64,000 nucleotides of DNA, taken from the NCBI GenBank assembly GCA_017577945.1, contig PKQS01000009.1:248001-312000 (forward strand), given 5' to 3'. A program made the translations under genes and the position numbers. Origin of the DNA: Bacillota bacterium. Lineage in GTDB: Bacteria; Bacillota; Limnochordia; Limnochordales; ZCTH02-B6. Of the stretch, positions 25,955-34,811 are shown piece by piece. How positions within the stretch are numbered: the first letter of the stretch is position 1; the number at the start of each line of letters is the position of its first letter. The notes beneath the pieces were generated by a model. The model was not told the DNA's origin and searched no databases. It was given only the letters and a program-made list of their open reading frames with translations.

Positions 25955-26710
25955 GTGGCCCAGGTGCCGGACACGGCGGCCGGTGCGCCGGACGAAACGC
26001 GGCGGCTCATCGCACAGGCGCAGGCGGGCGACGCGGCGGCCAGGGAGGAGCTGGTGCGGGCCAATTTGCGGCTGGTGGCCGCGGTGGCGCAGCGCTTTCG
26101 CACCAGCGGCGTTGACCTGGACGACTTGTTTCAAGTAGGCTGCATCGGCCTCATCAAAGCCATCGACGGCTTCGATCCCGCCTACGAGGTGCGCTTTTCC
26201 ACTTACGCGGTGCCGGTCATCATGGGCGAGATGCGGCAATATCTGCGCCGGCAGCGGAGTCCCTTGCACCTGGGCGCGCGGCTCGCGAGCCTGCAGCGGG
26301 AAGTGGCGGCTTGCGAGGAGCGGCTGGCGGCTCGCCTGGAGAGGCAGCCGACGGTGGGGGAGATCGCCTCCGAGCTGAACGTCGACGCCGAGGAAGTGGC
26401 GGCGGCCGTGGCGGCGCGGGCGGTCACGTCGCTGGACGAGCCCTTGTATCCTGACGACGGCGACGCCGTCTCGCTCGGAGACCGCCTGGCCGGCGGCGAA
26501 GACTGGGAGCGGCTGGTGGAAAACGTCGCCCTGCACGCCGCGCTGGCGCGGCTGTCGGAATGGGAGCGCAGGTTGGTCGTTCTCCGGTTTTTCGAAGACA
26601 AGTCCCAGGCCGAAACGGCCCGGGCCCTGGGCGTTTCCCAGGCGCACGTGTCACGCTCGGAACGCCGGATTTTGCAGTTTTTTCGCGAAACGCTCGGATC
26701 CGCTTCGTAA
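25955..26710 (+). CDS. sigF: RNA polymerase sigma-F factor (SpoIIAC)
   Basis: First compartment-specific sporulation sigma factor, active in the forespore after release from SpoIIAB. Region 2 is seen in LVRANLRLVAAVAQRF and DLDDLFQVGCIGLIKAIDGFDP; region 3 in TVGEIASELNVDAEEV; and region 4 in ERRLVVLRFFEDKSQAETARALGVSQAHVSRSER. 251 residues, GTG start after CGGAGGGAG. Completes spoIIAA-AB-AC. The closely related sigma-G is excluded mainly by the operon context. Confidence 0.93.
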   Translation: MAQVPDTAAGAPDETRRLIAQAQAGDAAAREELVRANLRLVAAVAQRFRTSGVDLDDLFQVGCIGLIKAIDGFDPAYEVRFSTYAVPVIMGEMRQYLRRQRSPLHLGARLASLQREVAACEERLAARLERQPTVGEIASELNVDAEEVAAAVAARAVTSLDEPLYPDDGDAVSLGDRLAGGEDWERLVENVALHAALARLSEWERRLVVLRFFEDKSQAETARALGVSQAHVSRSERRILQFFRETLGSAS

Positions 26711-26881
26711 ACGGCCTCGTTACCGTACCAAGATTTTCCTAAAGGCAGGCCCCCGCCGCGGGCGAAGTGCTCCATAGGTCAAAAAACGGCTAGCTTTTCT
26801 CGAAGCGACTATCCCTCCGGAACATGGGCAACATCGCAGCTTTCGACGCACTACGCGCATGTGAGGAGAGGACGACCTGCC

Positions 26882-27412
26882 ATGGCGATCTTGCAAGGCC
26901 GCGTGTCGCTGCGGCCGATCACCGCCGACGACTATCCGCTGTTGGTCAAATGGAACCGCGATCCGGAGCTGCACGAGCTCATGGGCGCGGCGTACCCCGA
27001 GTCCATCGAAGGTTGCGCGGATTGGCACCGGCAAATCCTCGGCGACAGGCAACGTCAGCTGTTCGGCATCGAAGTGGAAGGCATCGGGCTTATCGGCGAC
27101 GTAGAGCTGGACCACATCGCCTGGCGCAGCGGCGACGCGGAGCTGCGCATCCGCATCGGCGAGCCGCAATGGCGCGGCCGCGGCTTCGGCACCGAGGCGG
27201 TGCGGCTGCTGCTGGCCTACGCCTTCGGCGCGCTGCGGCTGAACCGCGTCTACTTGCGCGTCCTGTCGTACAACGCGCCGGCCATCGCTTGTTACAGGAA
27301 GGCGGGGTTCAAGGCCGAAGGCGTCGTGACGCGGCGCGTTGACGGAGACCTCAGGGAAATCGTACTGATGCGAATCTTGCGGGACGAGTTTCAAAACCAC
27401 AACGCCGCCTGA
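26882..27412 (+). CDS. GNAT family N-acetyltransferase (RimJ/RimL-like)
   Basis: 176-residue acetyl-CoA-dependent transferase. The start GRVSLRPITADDYPLLVKWNRDPELHELM is typical of the RimJ/RimL branch. The acetyl-CoA loop is in EPQWRGRGFGTEAVRLLLAYAF (about residues 96-117), followed by LNRVYLRVLSYNAPAIACYRKAGF. Substrate unknown; a protein N terminus, polyamine or antibiotic amine are all possible. The ATG at 26882 follows GAGGAGAGG. It separates the sporulation block from the envelope block. Confidence 0.85.
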   Translation: MAILQGRVSLRPITADDYPLLVKWNRDPELHELMGAAYPESIEGCADWHRQILGDRQRQLFGIEVEGIGLIGDVELDHIAWRSGDAELRIRIGEPQWRGRGFGTEAVRLLLAYAFGALRLNRVYLRVLSYNAPAIACYRKAGFKAEGVVTRRVDGDLREIVLMRILRDEFQNHNAA

Positions 27413-27505
27413 GCACAAGGAATCGCCTTCGGTATGTAGAAGAATCCGCCGTATCTTATTTGAAACTGTCACCAAACGTCCTCTCGCGGAGGAAGGGGAA
27501 GGCGC

Positions 27506-28120
27506 ATGGTCGACATAATCGTCAAGGGCGGTCCGGTCATGATCCCGCTGCTGTTCATCTCCGTGCTGGCTCTGGCGGTGTCGCTGGAGCGGCTTTGGTA
27601 TTTCTTCAGCACGCGGGTGGACTCCGACGACCTGATGGACGAGGTCCGGCTCAACCTGACCCAGGGCAAAGTGATGCAAGCCGTGCAGGTGGCGAAGCGG
27701 TCCAAGAGCCAGGTGGCCGCTTTGATCGCGACGGCCGTCGCGTATTCCGATTTGCCCTTGGACCAGTTGAAGGAAAAGCTGGAGGACGTGGGCCGGGCCG
27801 AGCTGTTTAAGATGGAACGCCGGATGGTCTTGCTGGAGACCGTCGTCAACATCGCGCCGCTGCTCGGGCTGCTGGGCACCGTCACGGGGATCATCCGCAG
27901 CTTCAACGTCCTCGGCGCACTGGAAGGCCTGGCCACGCCGCAAGACCTCAGCCTAGGCGTTGCGGAGGCGCTCATTACCACGGCCGCCGGCTTGAGCATC
28001 GCCATTCCGGCGATGGCGGTGTACCACTGGCTCAGCAGCATCATCGACCGGCGGGTGGCCGACATGAACCGGCGCACCGCGGAGATTTTGGAAATCATCA
28101 GCACGATGCGGGGTGAGTGA
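27506..28120 (+). CDS. exbB: MotA/TolQ/ExbB proton channel family protein
   Basis: Subunit of a proton-motive-force motor in the cytoplasmic membrane. 204 residues with three hydrophobic segments (about 10-28, 113-135, 150-172). The family block LLETVVNIAPLLGLLGTVTGIIRSF and ITTAAGLSIAIPAMAVYHWL is clear. The short N terminus and an adjacent exbD-like gene favour ExbB/TolQ over MotA. With the next two genes it would energise a process across the envelope, normally TonB-type uptake through an outer membrane. Confidence 0.88.
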   Translation: MVDIIVKGGPVMIPLLFISVLALAVSLERLWYFFSTRVDSDDLMDEVRLNLTQGKVMQAVQVAKRSKSQVAALIATAVAYSDLPLDQLKEKLEDVGRAELFKMERRMVLLETVVNIAPLLGLLGTVTGIIRSFNVLGALEGLATPQDLSLGVAEALITTAAGLSIAIPAMAVYHWLSSIIDRRVADMNRRTAEILEIISTMRGE

Positions 28121-28526
28121 CGTGGCCATCGTTCGCGAGCGACGGCGCTCACCGAGCCCGAACATCGTGCCGCTGATTGACATCATGTTCACCTTGGTCG
28201 CGTTTTTGCTGGTGTCCACGACGTTTCGGACCGAACCGCTGGGCATCGACGTCGCCCTTCCGCGAGCCGCGACGGGGACGGTTCAACAGCAGGCGGAGCT
28301 GCGCATCACGGTGACGCAGCAAGGAACGATGTTCGTCAACGGGGTGGCGGTTTCCGAGAGCGACATCCAAGCGCGCGTCCGCAGCGCGTTGCTTTCGAAT
28401 CCCAATACCATCGTGATCATTTCGGCGGATCGCCGCGTGTCGTACGATTACGTGGTCAGGGCCATCGACGCGGCCCGCTTAGGAGGCGCTGGCCGGCTGG
28501 CGCTGAGCGTGGAACGGCTGCCGTGA
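28113..28526 (+). CDS. exbD: ExbD/TolR family protein
   Basis: Partner of the ExbB-like channel. 137 residues with one N-terminal membrane helix containing the protonatable Asp in NIVPLIDIMFTLVAFLLVSTTF (about residues 17-38) and a periplasmic domain ending in VIISADRRVSYDYVVRAIDAARLGGAGRLAL. The GTG start overlaps the exbB stop by eight bases. The Asp in the PLIDIMF motif is the expected proton carrier. Confidence 0.9.
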   Translation: MSDVAIVRERRRSPSPNIVPLIDIMFTLVAFLLVSTTFRTEPLGIDVALPRAATGTVQQQAELRITVTQQGTMFVNGVAVSESDIQARVRSALLSNPNTIVIISADRRVSYDYVVRAIDAARLGGAGRLALSVERLP

Positions 28527-28584
28527 ACGCTCGTGAGAAGAAGCGCCGTGGGCGGCGCGCGGGCCTGCAGGCCAGGGAAGGCAG

Positions 28585-29655
28585 GTGAGACGCCCGGTGT
28601 TCACCGACGAATACGAGGAACAGTCTCGTTTCGGCTGGTTTCTCCTAATCTCGGTCGTGTTGCACGCGCTGTTCATCTGGCTGTGGCCGCAGATGGAAGG
28701 CTCCCTGTACGGCATCGGCTGGTTCGGCCCTGCGGACGGCGGCCTGGTGGAGTTCGTTTTCGTGCCAGGACAGTCGGCAATCCAGGCGCCCCCGGCGCCG
28801 ACGCCGGCGGCGCCCGTGCAGCCCCGCCCGCCGCGCCAGCAGCAGGCGCCGCAGCCGGCCGAGCCGCAAGCCGCGGTGGCCGTGCGGACGGAACAGCAGC
28901 AGGTGCAGCCGGCCGCACCGCCTGCGCCTGCGGTCGCGGCGGTGCCGCGGCCCGCGCCGCAGCCGGAGCCCCGGCCCGCACCCCAACCGGAGCCGGCGCC
29001 GGCTCCCCGGCCTGAGCCGGAGCCTGCCCCTGCGCCCGCCCCGCAGCCTGAAGCCGAACCGGAGCCGGGCGTCGCCGAGGACATTCTCGTGAGCGAGCAA
29101 GGCACGTTCGAGGTGGCGGCGGCGCTGGAGCCCGAGCCGGCGCCGAAGCCTGAGCCGGAACCCGAACCTGTGCCGGAGCCGGCTCCCGAGGTGGCGCGGC
29201 AGCCTGAGCCGGAAGCCGCCGCGGACGTTGCGCCCGGCGCCGGCGACGGCGCGCCGGGAGCGGCGCAACCGGGCGACGAGGTGGTCCAGGGCGCGCCGGA
29301 AGGCACCGTCGATGGGCAAGGAACCCAGCCGGGTGGACCGGCGGGAGTCAGCTTTGCGACTCGCTTCGGCTTCGGCCGCCCGAAGGCGGTGGAAGACACG
29401 CCCTTGGACGTCCGGCTGAGCGACGTGCAGGTGGAGATTTACGTGCGGGCCGACGGCAGCGTCGAACGAGTGGTCCTGCTGGCTTCTTCGGGCCGCGACA
29501 TGGTGGACGAGGCGCTGGTGGGCCTGATGGAGCGCTGGTCGTTTGAAGCCACGGGGTCGCCGTACGTGGAAGTGTGGCGCGTCACGTTCACGACGGGCTC
29601 CCAGGAAGGGCAGACCGTCTGGCAGCCGCAGCCGCAGTTCGTCGAACGCCGGTGA
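28585..29655 (+). CDS. TonB-like energy transducer
   Basis: 356 residues with TonB architecture: a short cytoplasmic start, one membrane helix ([19 protein letters not shown], about 13-31), a long Pro/Glu/Ala-rich linker with EPEPAP-type repeats (about 60-210), and a C-terminal domain (about 265-356) with [36 protein letters not shown], as in TonB C-terminal domains. It lies directly after exbB-exbD. TonB transmits energy to outer-membrane receptors, so its presence implies an outer membrane. TolA is less likely given the C-terminal sequence. Confidence 0.75.
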   Translation: MRRPVFTDEYEEQSRFGWFLLISVVLHALFIWLWPQMEGSLYGIGWFGPADGGLVEFVFVPGQSAIQAPPAPTPAAPVQPRPPRQQQAPQPAEPQAAVAVRTEQQQVQPAAPPAPAVAAVPRPAPQPEPRPAPQPEPAPAPRPEPEPAPAPAPQPEAEPEPGVAEDILVSEQGTFEVAAALEPEPAPKPEPEPEPVPEPAPEVARQPEPEAAADVAPGAGDGAPGAAQPGDEVVQGAPEGTVDGQGTQPGGPAGVSFATRFGFGRPKAVEDTPLDVRLSDVQVEIYVRADGSVERVVLLASSGRDMVDEALVGLMERWSFEATGSPYVEVWRVTFTTGSQEGQTVWQPQPQFVERR

Positions 29656-29688
29656 CGGGTTAGTTCCGGCGACAAGGAGTGGAGCATC

Positions 29689-31827
29689 GTGACGGAACAC
29701 GGACGCAACAGGGCTCGTCGTCGCCGCTTGGTCCCGCTGCTGGGCGCCGTGGCACTCTTGCTGGCATGCGGCGCAGCGGCCGGCGCGCAGCAGTTGCAAA
29801 GCCGCGTCGGCGACAGCGTCGTGTTGGAGAACGAGTTCATCGCCATCGTCGTCAACGCGCGCGACGAGGACACCGGGCGTTTTTCCGTCAACACCACGGG
29901 CGGCGATCCCGAGCGCGTCGGCGATGAGAACCGCCCGCTCATTTTCGGCACGGAACAGCCGCCGGGACCGTGGACGTCGTATACGACCGTGCGCATTAAC
30001 GGAGTCAATTACGTGTTCGGCGGCCCTACGGGGCGGCGGGCCGGCCGTTTAGGGCTGTACGGCGAAGTCGTCGAGAAGCCGTTTATCCACGAAGGACGCG
30101 AAATCCATACGGTCTGGCGCGCAGGCGACATCGTCGTCACCCAAATCCTCAGCATCGCCCCGGGCATCACCACGGGGCGGCCGGACACGGCGCGCATCGA
30201 GTACCGGATCACCAACACCGGGACGACGACGGTGAACGTCGGCTTGCGGCTCATGCTCGACACGCTGCTGGGCCGCAACGACGGGGCGCCGTTCCAGGCG
30301 GCCGGGCGGGCCATCCTGACGGACACGGCGTTCCGCGGCGACAGCATCCCCGATTACTACCAGGCCTTTGACTCGCTGGCCAATCCGCAAGTCGTGTCGC
30401 AGGGCACGCTGCGCGCCTTGGACACCACGGTTCCCGACGAAGTGTACTTCACCAACTGGGGCAGCCTGGCCGACGGCGTGTGGGAGTTCGACTTCGTGCC
30501 CGGGCGCGACTTCACGCGCGCCGGGGAAGAGTTCGCGCTGGACAGCGCGGTGGCGCTCTTCTGGTATGAACGGCCGCTGGCGCCGGGCGAGACGCGGACA
30601 TACGTGACGTACTACGGCCTGGGCGGCATCACCATCGCGCCGGGCCACCTGTCGGTCGGCGTCACGTCGCCGGCGTCGGTGGAAGGCAGCCACAACCGCG
30701 ACGTCCTCTTCGAAGTGCGGGCGTACATCGAGAACACCGGCGAATGGATCGCGCGGGACACGGTGGTGCGCCTGGAAAATCTCGCGCCGCTGCGGATTGT
30801 GGAGGGTCCGGCGTCGGTGGCCCTGGGCGACCTGGCGCCGCGCGACTCTCGCCAGGTCACCTGGCGCGTGGCCGTGCCGGCCGGTTCGTCGGGTTCGTTC
30901 ACGTACCGGGTCTCGGTGACCTCCAGCAACGCGGATCCGAACCGAGTCGACCGCACGGTGGTCGTCATCGCGCCGGCGGCCCTGGAGGCGGCCCTGCCCA
31001 ACGGCGAGATCACGGTCCGCGACGGCCGCTGGGGCAACGTGCCGCTGCCCATGACGGCGCGGATCACCAACGTCGGCCAGCTGGTGGCGGAGGATGTGGT
31101 GGCCCGCCTGGACACGGTGTTCGGCCTGCAGCTGGCCCGCGGCAGCGCGGCGGAGCGCTACATCGGTCCCGTGCAGCCGGGCGAGACAGTCGAGGTCACC
31201 TGGCACTTGGTTCCCACGGGCGTGGTGGGCAACTTGCCGGTGTCACTGCGCCTGACGTCCAGCAACGCGTCCATCGGCCGGTTGCCGACGGCTTTCGTGG
31301 CCGTGCCGCTGCTGGAGTCGGTGCTGCGGGTGACCGTGGACGATGAGGCGGCCGTACGCAAGGAGGCGGTCGTGGGCGACTTGTTCACCGTCTACATCCA
31401 CGCCGAAAACGTGCGGGAGTTTTACGGCGCGGCGCTGGAGCTGCGGTTCGATCCGTCCGTCCTGCAAGTGCTGGGCGGCCGCCTCGGCGTCGATCGCGGC
31501 CGGGCGTTCGTCGTGGCCGATCCCGCAACGGGGCAGGAGACGAAGCTTGACTGGCGTACGCCCATGGTCGACAACGAACGGGGTGTCGTGCGCATCGCCG
31601 GCAGCCGGGCGCCGGAAGGCGGGGCGGCTCGCCTGAGCGACACGCTGGCGGCCATCCGCTTCCGGGCCGTGGGCCCCGGCACGACGGCGCTGCGGCTGGC
31701 GACGGTGGCCGACCATCCGTACCTGGACCCCGAGGCGCAGGCCGCCTTCATCGCGGCGGAAGACGGCACCGCGGTGGACGTCGTGGTGCAAGAAGCCGTG
31801 GTCGTCGTGCGGGACGACGCCCGCTGA
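29689..31827 (+). CDS. Secreted protein with CARDB-like repeats and a C-terminal cohesin-type domain
   Basis: 712 residues. A basic N terminus and hydrophobic core ending GAAAGAQ is a signal peptide (about 1-33). The N-terminal half (to about 320) is a beta-rich region I do not recognise, with ENEFIAIVVNARDEDTGRF and a conserved TYVTYYGLGGITI. Two Ig-like segments in the style of CARDB domains follow (about 325-540). The end (about 547-705) resembles a cohesin domain: GDLFTVYIHAENVREFYGAALELRFDPSVLQVLGG. Cohesin-like domains mediate protein assembly at surfaces; no dockerin partner is in the window. AAGGAG site before GTG. Confidence 0.65.
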   Translation: MTEHGRNRARRRRLVPLLGAVALLLACGAAAGAQQLQSRVGDSVVLENEFIAIVVNARDEDTGRFSVNTTGGDPERVGDENRPLIFGTEQPPGPWTSYTTVRINGVNYVFGGPTGRRAGRLGLYGEVVEKPFIHEGREIHTVWRAGDIVVTQILSIAPGITTGRPDTARIEYRITNTGTTTVNVGLRLMLDTLLGRNDGAPFQAAGRAILTDTAFRGDSIPDYYQAFDSLANPQVVSQGTLRALDTTVPDEVYFTNWGSLADGVWEFDFVPGRDFTRAGEEFALDSAVALFWYERPLAPGETRTYVTYYGLGGITIAPGHLSVGVTSPASVEGSHNRDVLFEVRAYIENTGEWIARDTVVRLENLAPLRIVEGPASVALGDLAPRDSRQVTWRVAVPAGSSGSFTYRVSVTSSNADPNRVDRTVVVIAPAALEAALPNGEITVRDGRWGNVPLPMTARITNVGQLVAEDVVARLDTVFGLQLARGSAAERYIGPVQPGETVEVTWHLVPTGVVGNLPVSLRLTSSNASIGRLPTAFVAVPLLESVLRVTVDDEAAVRKEAVVGDLFTVYIHAENVREFYGAALELRFDPSVLQVLGGRLGVDRGRAFVVADPATGQETKLDWRTPMVDNERGVVRIAGSRAPEGGAARLSDTLAAIRFRAVGPGTTALRLATVADHPYLDPEAQAAFIAAEDGTAVDVVVQEAVVVVRDDAR

Positions 31828-31866
31828 CGAGAACTTTCGGTCAGCCTGACATGGAGGAGAGAAGCG

Positions 31867-33450
31867 ATGAGGATGATCCGGAAAGGATTGCTCACCAGCT
31901 TGCTGCTGTTGTTGCTGGCCGGCGCGGCGTCGGCCCAGACGGCGGACGTGCCGCCGGGCCACTGGGCCTACGAGGCGGTGCAGACGCTTTTGTCCCGGGG
32001 CTACTTGTCCACGGACGCCCAGGGGCTGTTCCGGGGGGACGAGCCGGTCAGCCGCTTTGACCTGGCGGTGTTGGTTGCGCGCATGCTGGAGGACATCCAG
32101 GCGGGCCGCGTCCAAGTCGGCACGGCGGCCGACATCGAGCTGCTGCGTCGCCTGGAGTCCGAGTTCCGGGCCGAGCTGGTGCAATGGTACGCCGCGCGAG
32201 AGGAGTTGGCGGAAATCACGGCCCGGACACAGCGGCAGCTGGCCGTCATCGACGAACAGCTGAACAACATTCTGTTCGAGCTGGAGCGCATCGACGGCGC
32301 GCTGCAAGTGGCGGAAGGCCGGCTGAGCGGCCACGACCTTGACGTGGCGGCGCTGAACGAGCGGCTGGCCCAGCTGTCCGCCCAGCTGACGGCGGTGCGC
32401 AGCGAGCTGCAGCAATCCATCGAGGGGCTGTACGCCGCCGTGACGGACACGCTGGCCGCGTATGGCGTGGCGGTGGACGAGCAGTTCGCACAGCAAACGC
32501 GCGCCTACGGAGACCTGGCGGCGCAGCTGGCGGCGCTGCAGGCGCGCATCGACGAAGAGCTGGTGCCGTTGAACAACCGGCTGAGCGAGCAGGGCGCGGC
32601 CATGTTCCTGCGCCTGAACGAACTGGACGCGGCCTTCAAGGCGCGCACCGACGAGCTGGCGGCGCAGCTGGAGACGGTGCGCCAGTCGACGGCGGAACTG
32701 CGGGCGGCGCTGGGCGAATTGCAAACGGCGCTGACGGAAGAGTACGGCGCGCGGCTGCAGCAGCAGGCTTCGCTCTTTTCGCAGGACATCGCACAGGTGC
32801 GGGCCGAGACGTCGCGGCTGGATGAGGCGGTGCACCGCTTGCAGGCGGACGTAGAGCAGCATCGCGCGGCCGTCGCGGAGCACACCCGCGCGCTGGAGAC
32901 GCTGGCGGCGGCGCTGGCGGCTCTCGAACAACAGACGGCGTCCGACACCGGCCGCTTCGACAACGACGTCGCCGAGCTGCGCGCCATGCTCGCCATGCTG
33001 GACACGAGCATCCAGGAGCTGCGGGACAACTTGCGCATCGTCGAGCGCCACACGGCAACGCTTACGGACGCGGTGCGCGACGTGATGACGGCCGCGGACG
33101 CCTTGCGGGCCGACGTCGACACACTGCAGGCGCGCATGGACGCCGAGTACGGCGAGTTGCGCAGCGAGCTGCAGCGGGTGCAGGAAGAACTGGCCACGCT
33201 GCAAGGTGTGCTGGGTACCAGCGAAGAGCAGATTGCGGCGCTGACCGAGCGCGTTCGCCGAGAGCTGGACGAACAGCTGGCGCTGACGCTGGCGCGCGAA
33301 CAGCAGCTCGCGCGGCAGCTGGCGGACCTGCAGAGCGAGTTCTCCACCTACCGCCAGCGCACCGAGGAAGAGCTGCAGCGCACCCGCAGCATGGGAACGC
33401 TGGGCATCGGCGCCGCCATTCTGGCGCTGCTGCTGGGGTTCGCCAACTAG
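31867..33450 (+). CDS. SLH-domain coiled-coil envelope protein with C-terminal hydrophobic helix (Omp-alpha-like)
   Basis: 527 residues. Signal peptide 1-23 (ending AASAQ); one S-layer homology domain at about 27-75 (DVPPGHWAYEAVQTLLSRGYL and RGDEPVSRFDLAVLVARML); a very long heptad-rich coiled coil from about 80 to 500; and a final hydrophobic stretch GTLGIGAAILALLLGFAN. This matches the plan of Thermotoga Omp-alpha, where the SLH domain binds peptidoglycan, the rod spans the periplasm and the end inserts in the outer membrane. OmpM of Negativicutes shares SLH and coil but ends in a beta barrel. Role inferred from architecture; it follows the TonB block. Confidence 0.75.
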   Translation: MRMIRKGLLTSLLLLLLAGAASAQTADVPPGHWAYEAVQTLLSRGYLSTDAQGLFRGDEPVSRFDLAVLVARMLEDIQAGRVQVGTAADIELLRRLESEFRAELVQWYAAREELAEITARTQRQLAVIDEQLNNILFELERIDGALQVAEGRLSGHDLDVAALNERLAQLSAQLTAVRSELQQSIEGLYAAVTDTLAAYGVAVDEQFAQQTRAYGDLAAQLAALQARIDEELVPLNNRLSEQGAAMFLRLNELDAAFKARTDELAAQLETVRQSTAELRAALGELQTALTEEYGARLQQQASLFSQDIAQVRAETSRLDEAVHRLQADVEQHRAAVAEHTRALETLAAALAALEQQTASDTGRFDNDVAELRAMLAMLDTSIQELRDNLRIVERHTATLTDAVRDVMTAADALRADVDTLQARMDAEYGELRSELQRVQEELATLQGVLGTSEEQIAALTERVRRELDEQLALTLAREQQLARQLADLQSEFSTYRQRTEEELQRTRSMGTLGIGAAILALLLGFAN

Positions 33451-33456
33451 AGACCG

Positions 33457-33482
33457 GCGGCTCGGGCCCGGGCCCGAGCCGC
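33457..33482. repeat. Perfect 26-bp GC-rich palindrome
   Basis: Eleven-base arms (GCGGCTCGGGC and complement) around CCGG, seven bases after the stop of the SLH gene. No T run on either strand. Could be a transcript-end stabiliser; a true terminator follows at 33562. Confidence 0.6.
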
Positions 33483-33561
33483 AACGGCGGAGCCCGGCGC
33501 CGGCCTCAATCCATCATCCGGTGTACCGGCCCGGACATCGGCGCCGGGACAAGCATGGGCG

Positions 33562-33589
33562 AAAGGGGCGTTCCGCGAACGCCCCTTTT
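33562..33589 (+). terminator. Rho-independent terminator upstream of the cysteine desulfurase gene
   Basis: A 12-bp stem AAAGGGGCGTTC / GAACGCCCCTTT with a three-base loop ends in four T. It closes the envelope block and abuts the next promoter. Confidence 0.75.
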
Positions 33590-33597
33590 GATATACT
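33589..33597 (+). promoter_or_regulatory. Extended -10 promoter element for cysteine desulfurase-thiI
   Basis: TGATATACT, the same extended -10 as upstream of rimP, directly after the terminator and 25 bases before the start codon. No convincing -35 is seen, because that region is the terminator stem. Confidence 0.45.
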
Positions 33598-33622
33598 GGG
33601 AAGGCGGGAGGTGCGCGCCAGC

Positions 33623-34780
33623 GTGGAGATTTACCTGGACAACGCCGCGACGACGCCGCCGTTGCCGGAGGTCATCGAGGCCGTCAATCACGTGCTGAAG
33701 ACGGCATGGGGCAACCCGTCGTCCGTGCATACGAAGGGAGTCGAGGCCGAGCGCATCGTGGCCGAGGCGCGGCGCAACGTGGCTGCCGCGCTGCGGGCCC
33801 GGCCCGACGAAATCCTGTTCACCTCCGGCGGCACGGAAGCCAACGCGCTGGCCATCAAAGGCGCGGCTCGGGCTCGGGCCGGCCGGTATCGCCACGTCAT
33901 AACGGCGGCCACGGAGCACCCGTCGGTGTTCAACGCCGTGGAGTCGCTGGAGGATGAAGGCTTTTCCGTGACAGTGCTGCCCGTGGACAGCGAAGGCCGC
34001 GTGCGGGTGGAGGACGTGCTCGCCGCACTGCGGGACGACACGGGCCTCGTCACGCTGATGTGGGTCAACAACGAAGTCGGGACGTTGCACCCGGTGGCGG
34101 AAATCGCCCGGGCGGTGAAGGAGCGGCGTCCCGACGTGTGGCTCCATTTCGACGCGGTGCAGGCGTTCGGCAAAGTGCCGATTCGGCTCGACGAGGTGCC
34201 CGCGGATTTGCTGACCGTCAGCGGGCACAAGATTCACGGGCCCAAAGGCGTCGGGGCGCTGTTTGTGCGGGAAGGCGTCCGGCTGGCGCCCTTGTTCGGC
34301 CCCGGCACGCAGGAGAAGGGCATCCGCCCGGGCACGGAAAACGTGCCGGGCATCGCCGGCTTCGGCGTAGCTGCGAAAGCGGCGGCCGACATGCCGGCGG
34401 AGATGGAGAAGACCCGCGCGCTCAAGAATTTGCTTTGGGAACGCATCGCCGCGGCCGTACCGTTCGCCGTGCGCAACGGGCCGGCCGACGAAGCCGCCAG
34501 CGCGCCTCACATTTTGAGCGTCTCCTTCCCCGGGCTGCGCGGGGAAGTGCTCGTACACGCGCTGGCCGAGCGCGGGGTGTACGTGTCGACCGGCTCGGCG
34601 TGCTCGTCGCGCCGGCGCAAGGGCCAGCGGGTGCTGAAGGCGCTGGGGCTCGACGAGCGGCGGGCGGAAGGGACCATTCGCCTGAGCTTGTCGCGGCTGA
34701 CGACTGCGGAAGAAGTCGAGGAAGCCGCGCGGCGCATCGCGGCGGTGGCGCTGGAACTGCGCGAGTTCGCGCGCGCGTAG
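33623..34780 (+). CDS. Cysteine desulfurase (NifS/IscS family)
   Basis: PLP enzyme that transfers cysteine sulfur as a persulfide. Start EIYLDNAATTPPLPEV; PLP-binding lysine in LTVSGHKIHGPKGVGALFV (near residue 202); catalytic Cys in STGSACSSRRRKGQR (near 327). 385 residues. GTG 33623 is chosen because it yields the standard N terminus; GGGAGG is 11 bases upstream. The thiI gene right after suggests it supplies sulfur for 4-thiouridine in tRNA, as the NifZ-ThiI pair does in Bacillus. Confidence 0.93.
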   Translation: MEIYLDNAATTPPLPEVIEAVNHVLKTAWGNPSSVHTKGVEAERIVAEARRNVAAALRARPDEILFTSGGTEANALAIKGAARARAGRYRHVITAATEHPSVFNAVESLEDEGFSVTVLPVDSEGRVRVEDVLAALRDDTGLVTLMWVNNEVGTLHPVAEIARAVKERRPDVWLHFDAVQAFGKVPIRLDEVPADLLTVSGHKIHGPKGVGALFVREGVRLAPLFGPGTQEKGIRPGTENVPGIAGFGVAAKAAADMPAEMEKTRALKNLLWERIAAAVPFAVRNGPADEAASAPHILSVSFPGLRGEVLVHALAERGVYVSTGSACSSRRRKGQRVLKALGLDERRAEGTIRLSLSRLTTAEEVEEAARRIAAVALELREFARA

Positions 34781-34811
34781 GCGCGCGGGACGGCGTTGGA
34801 GGGATCGGTCC

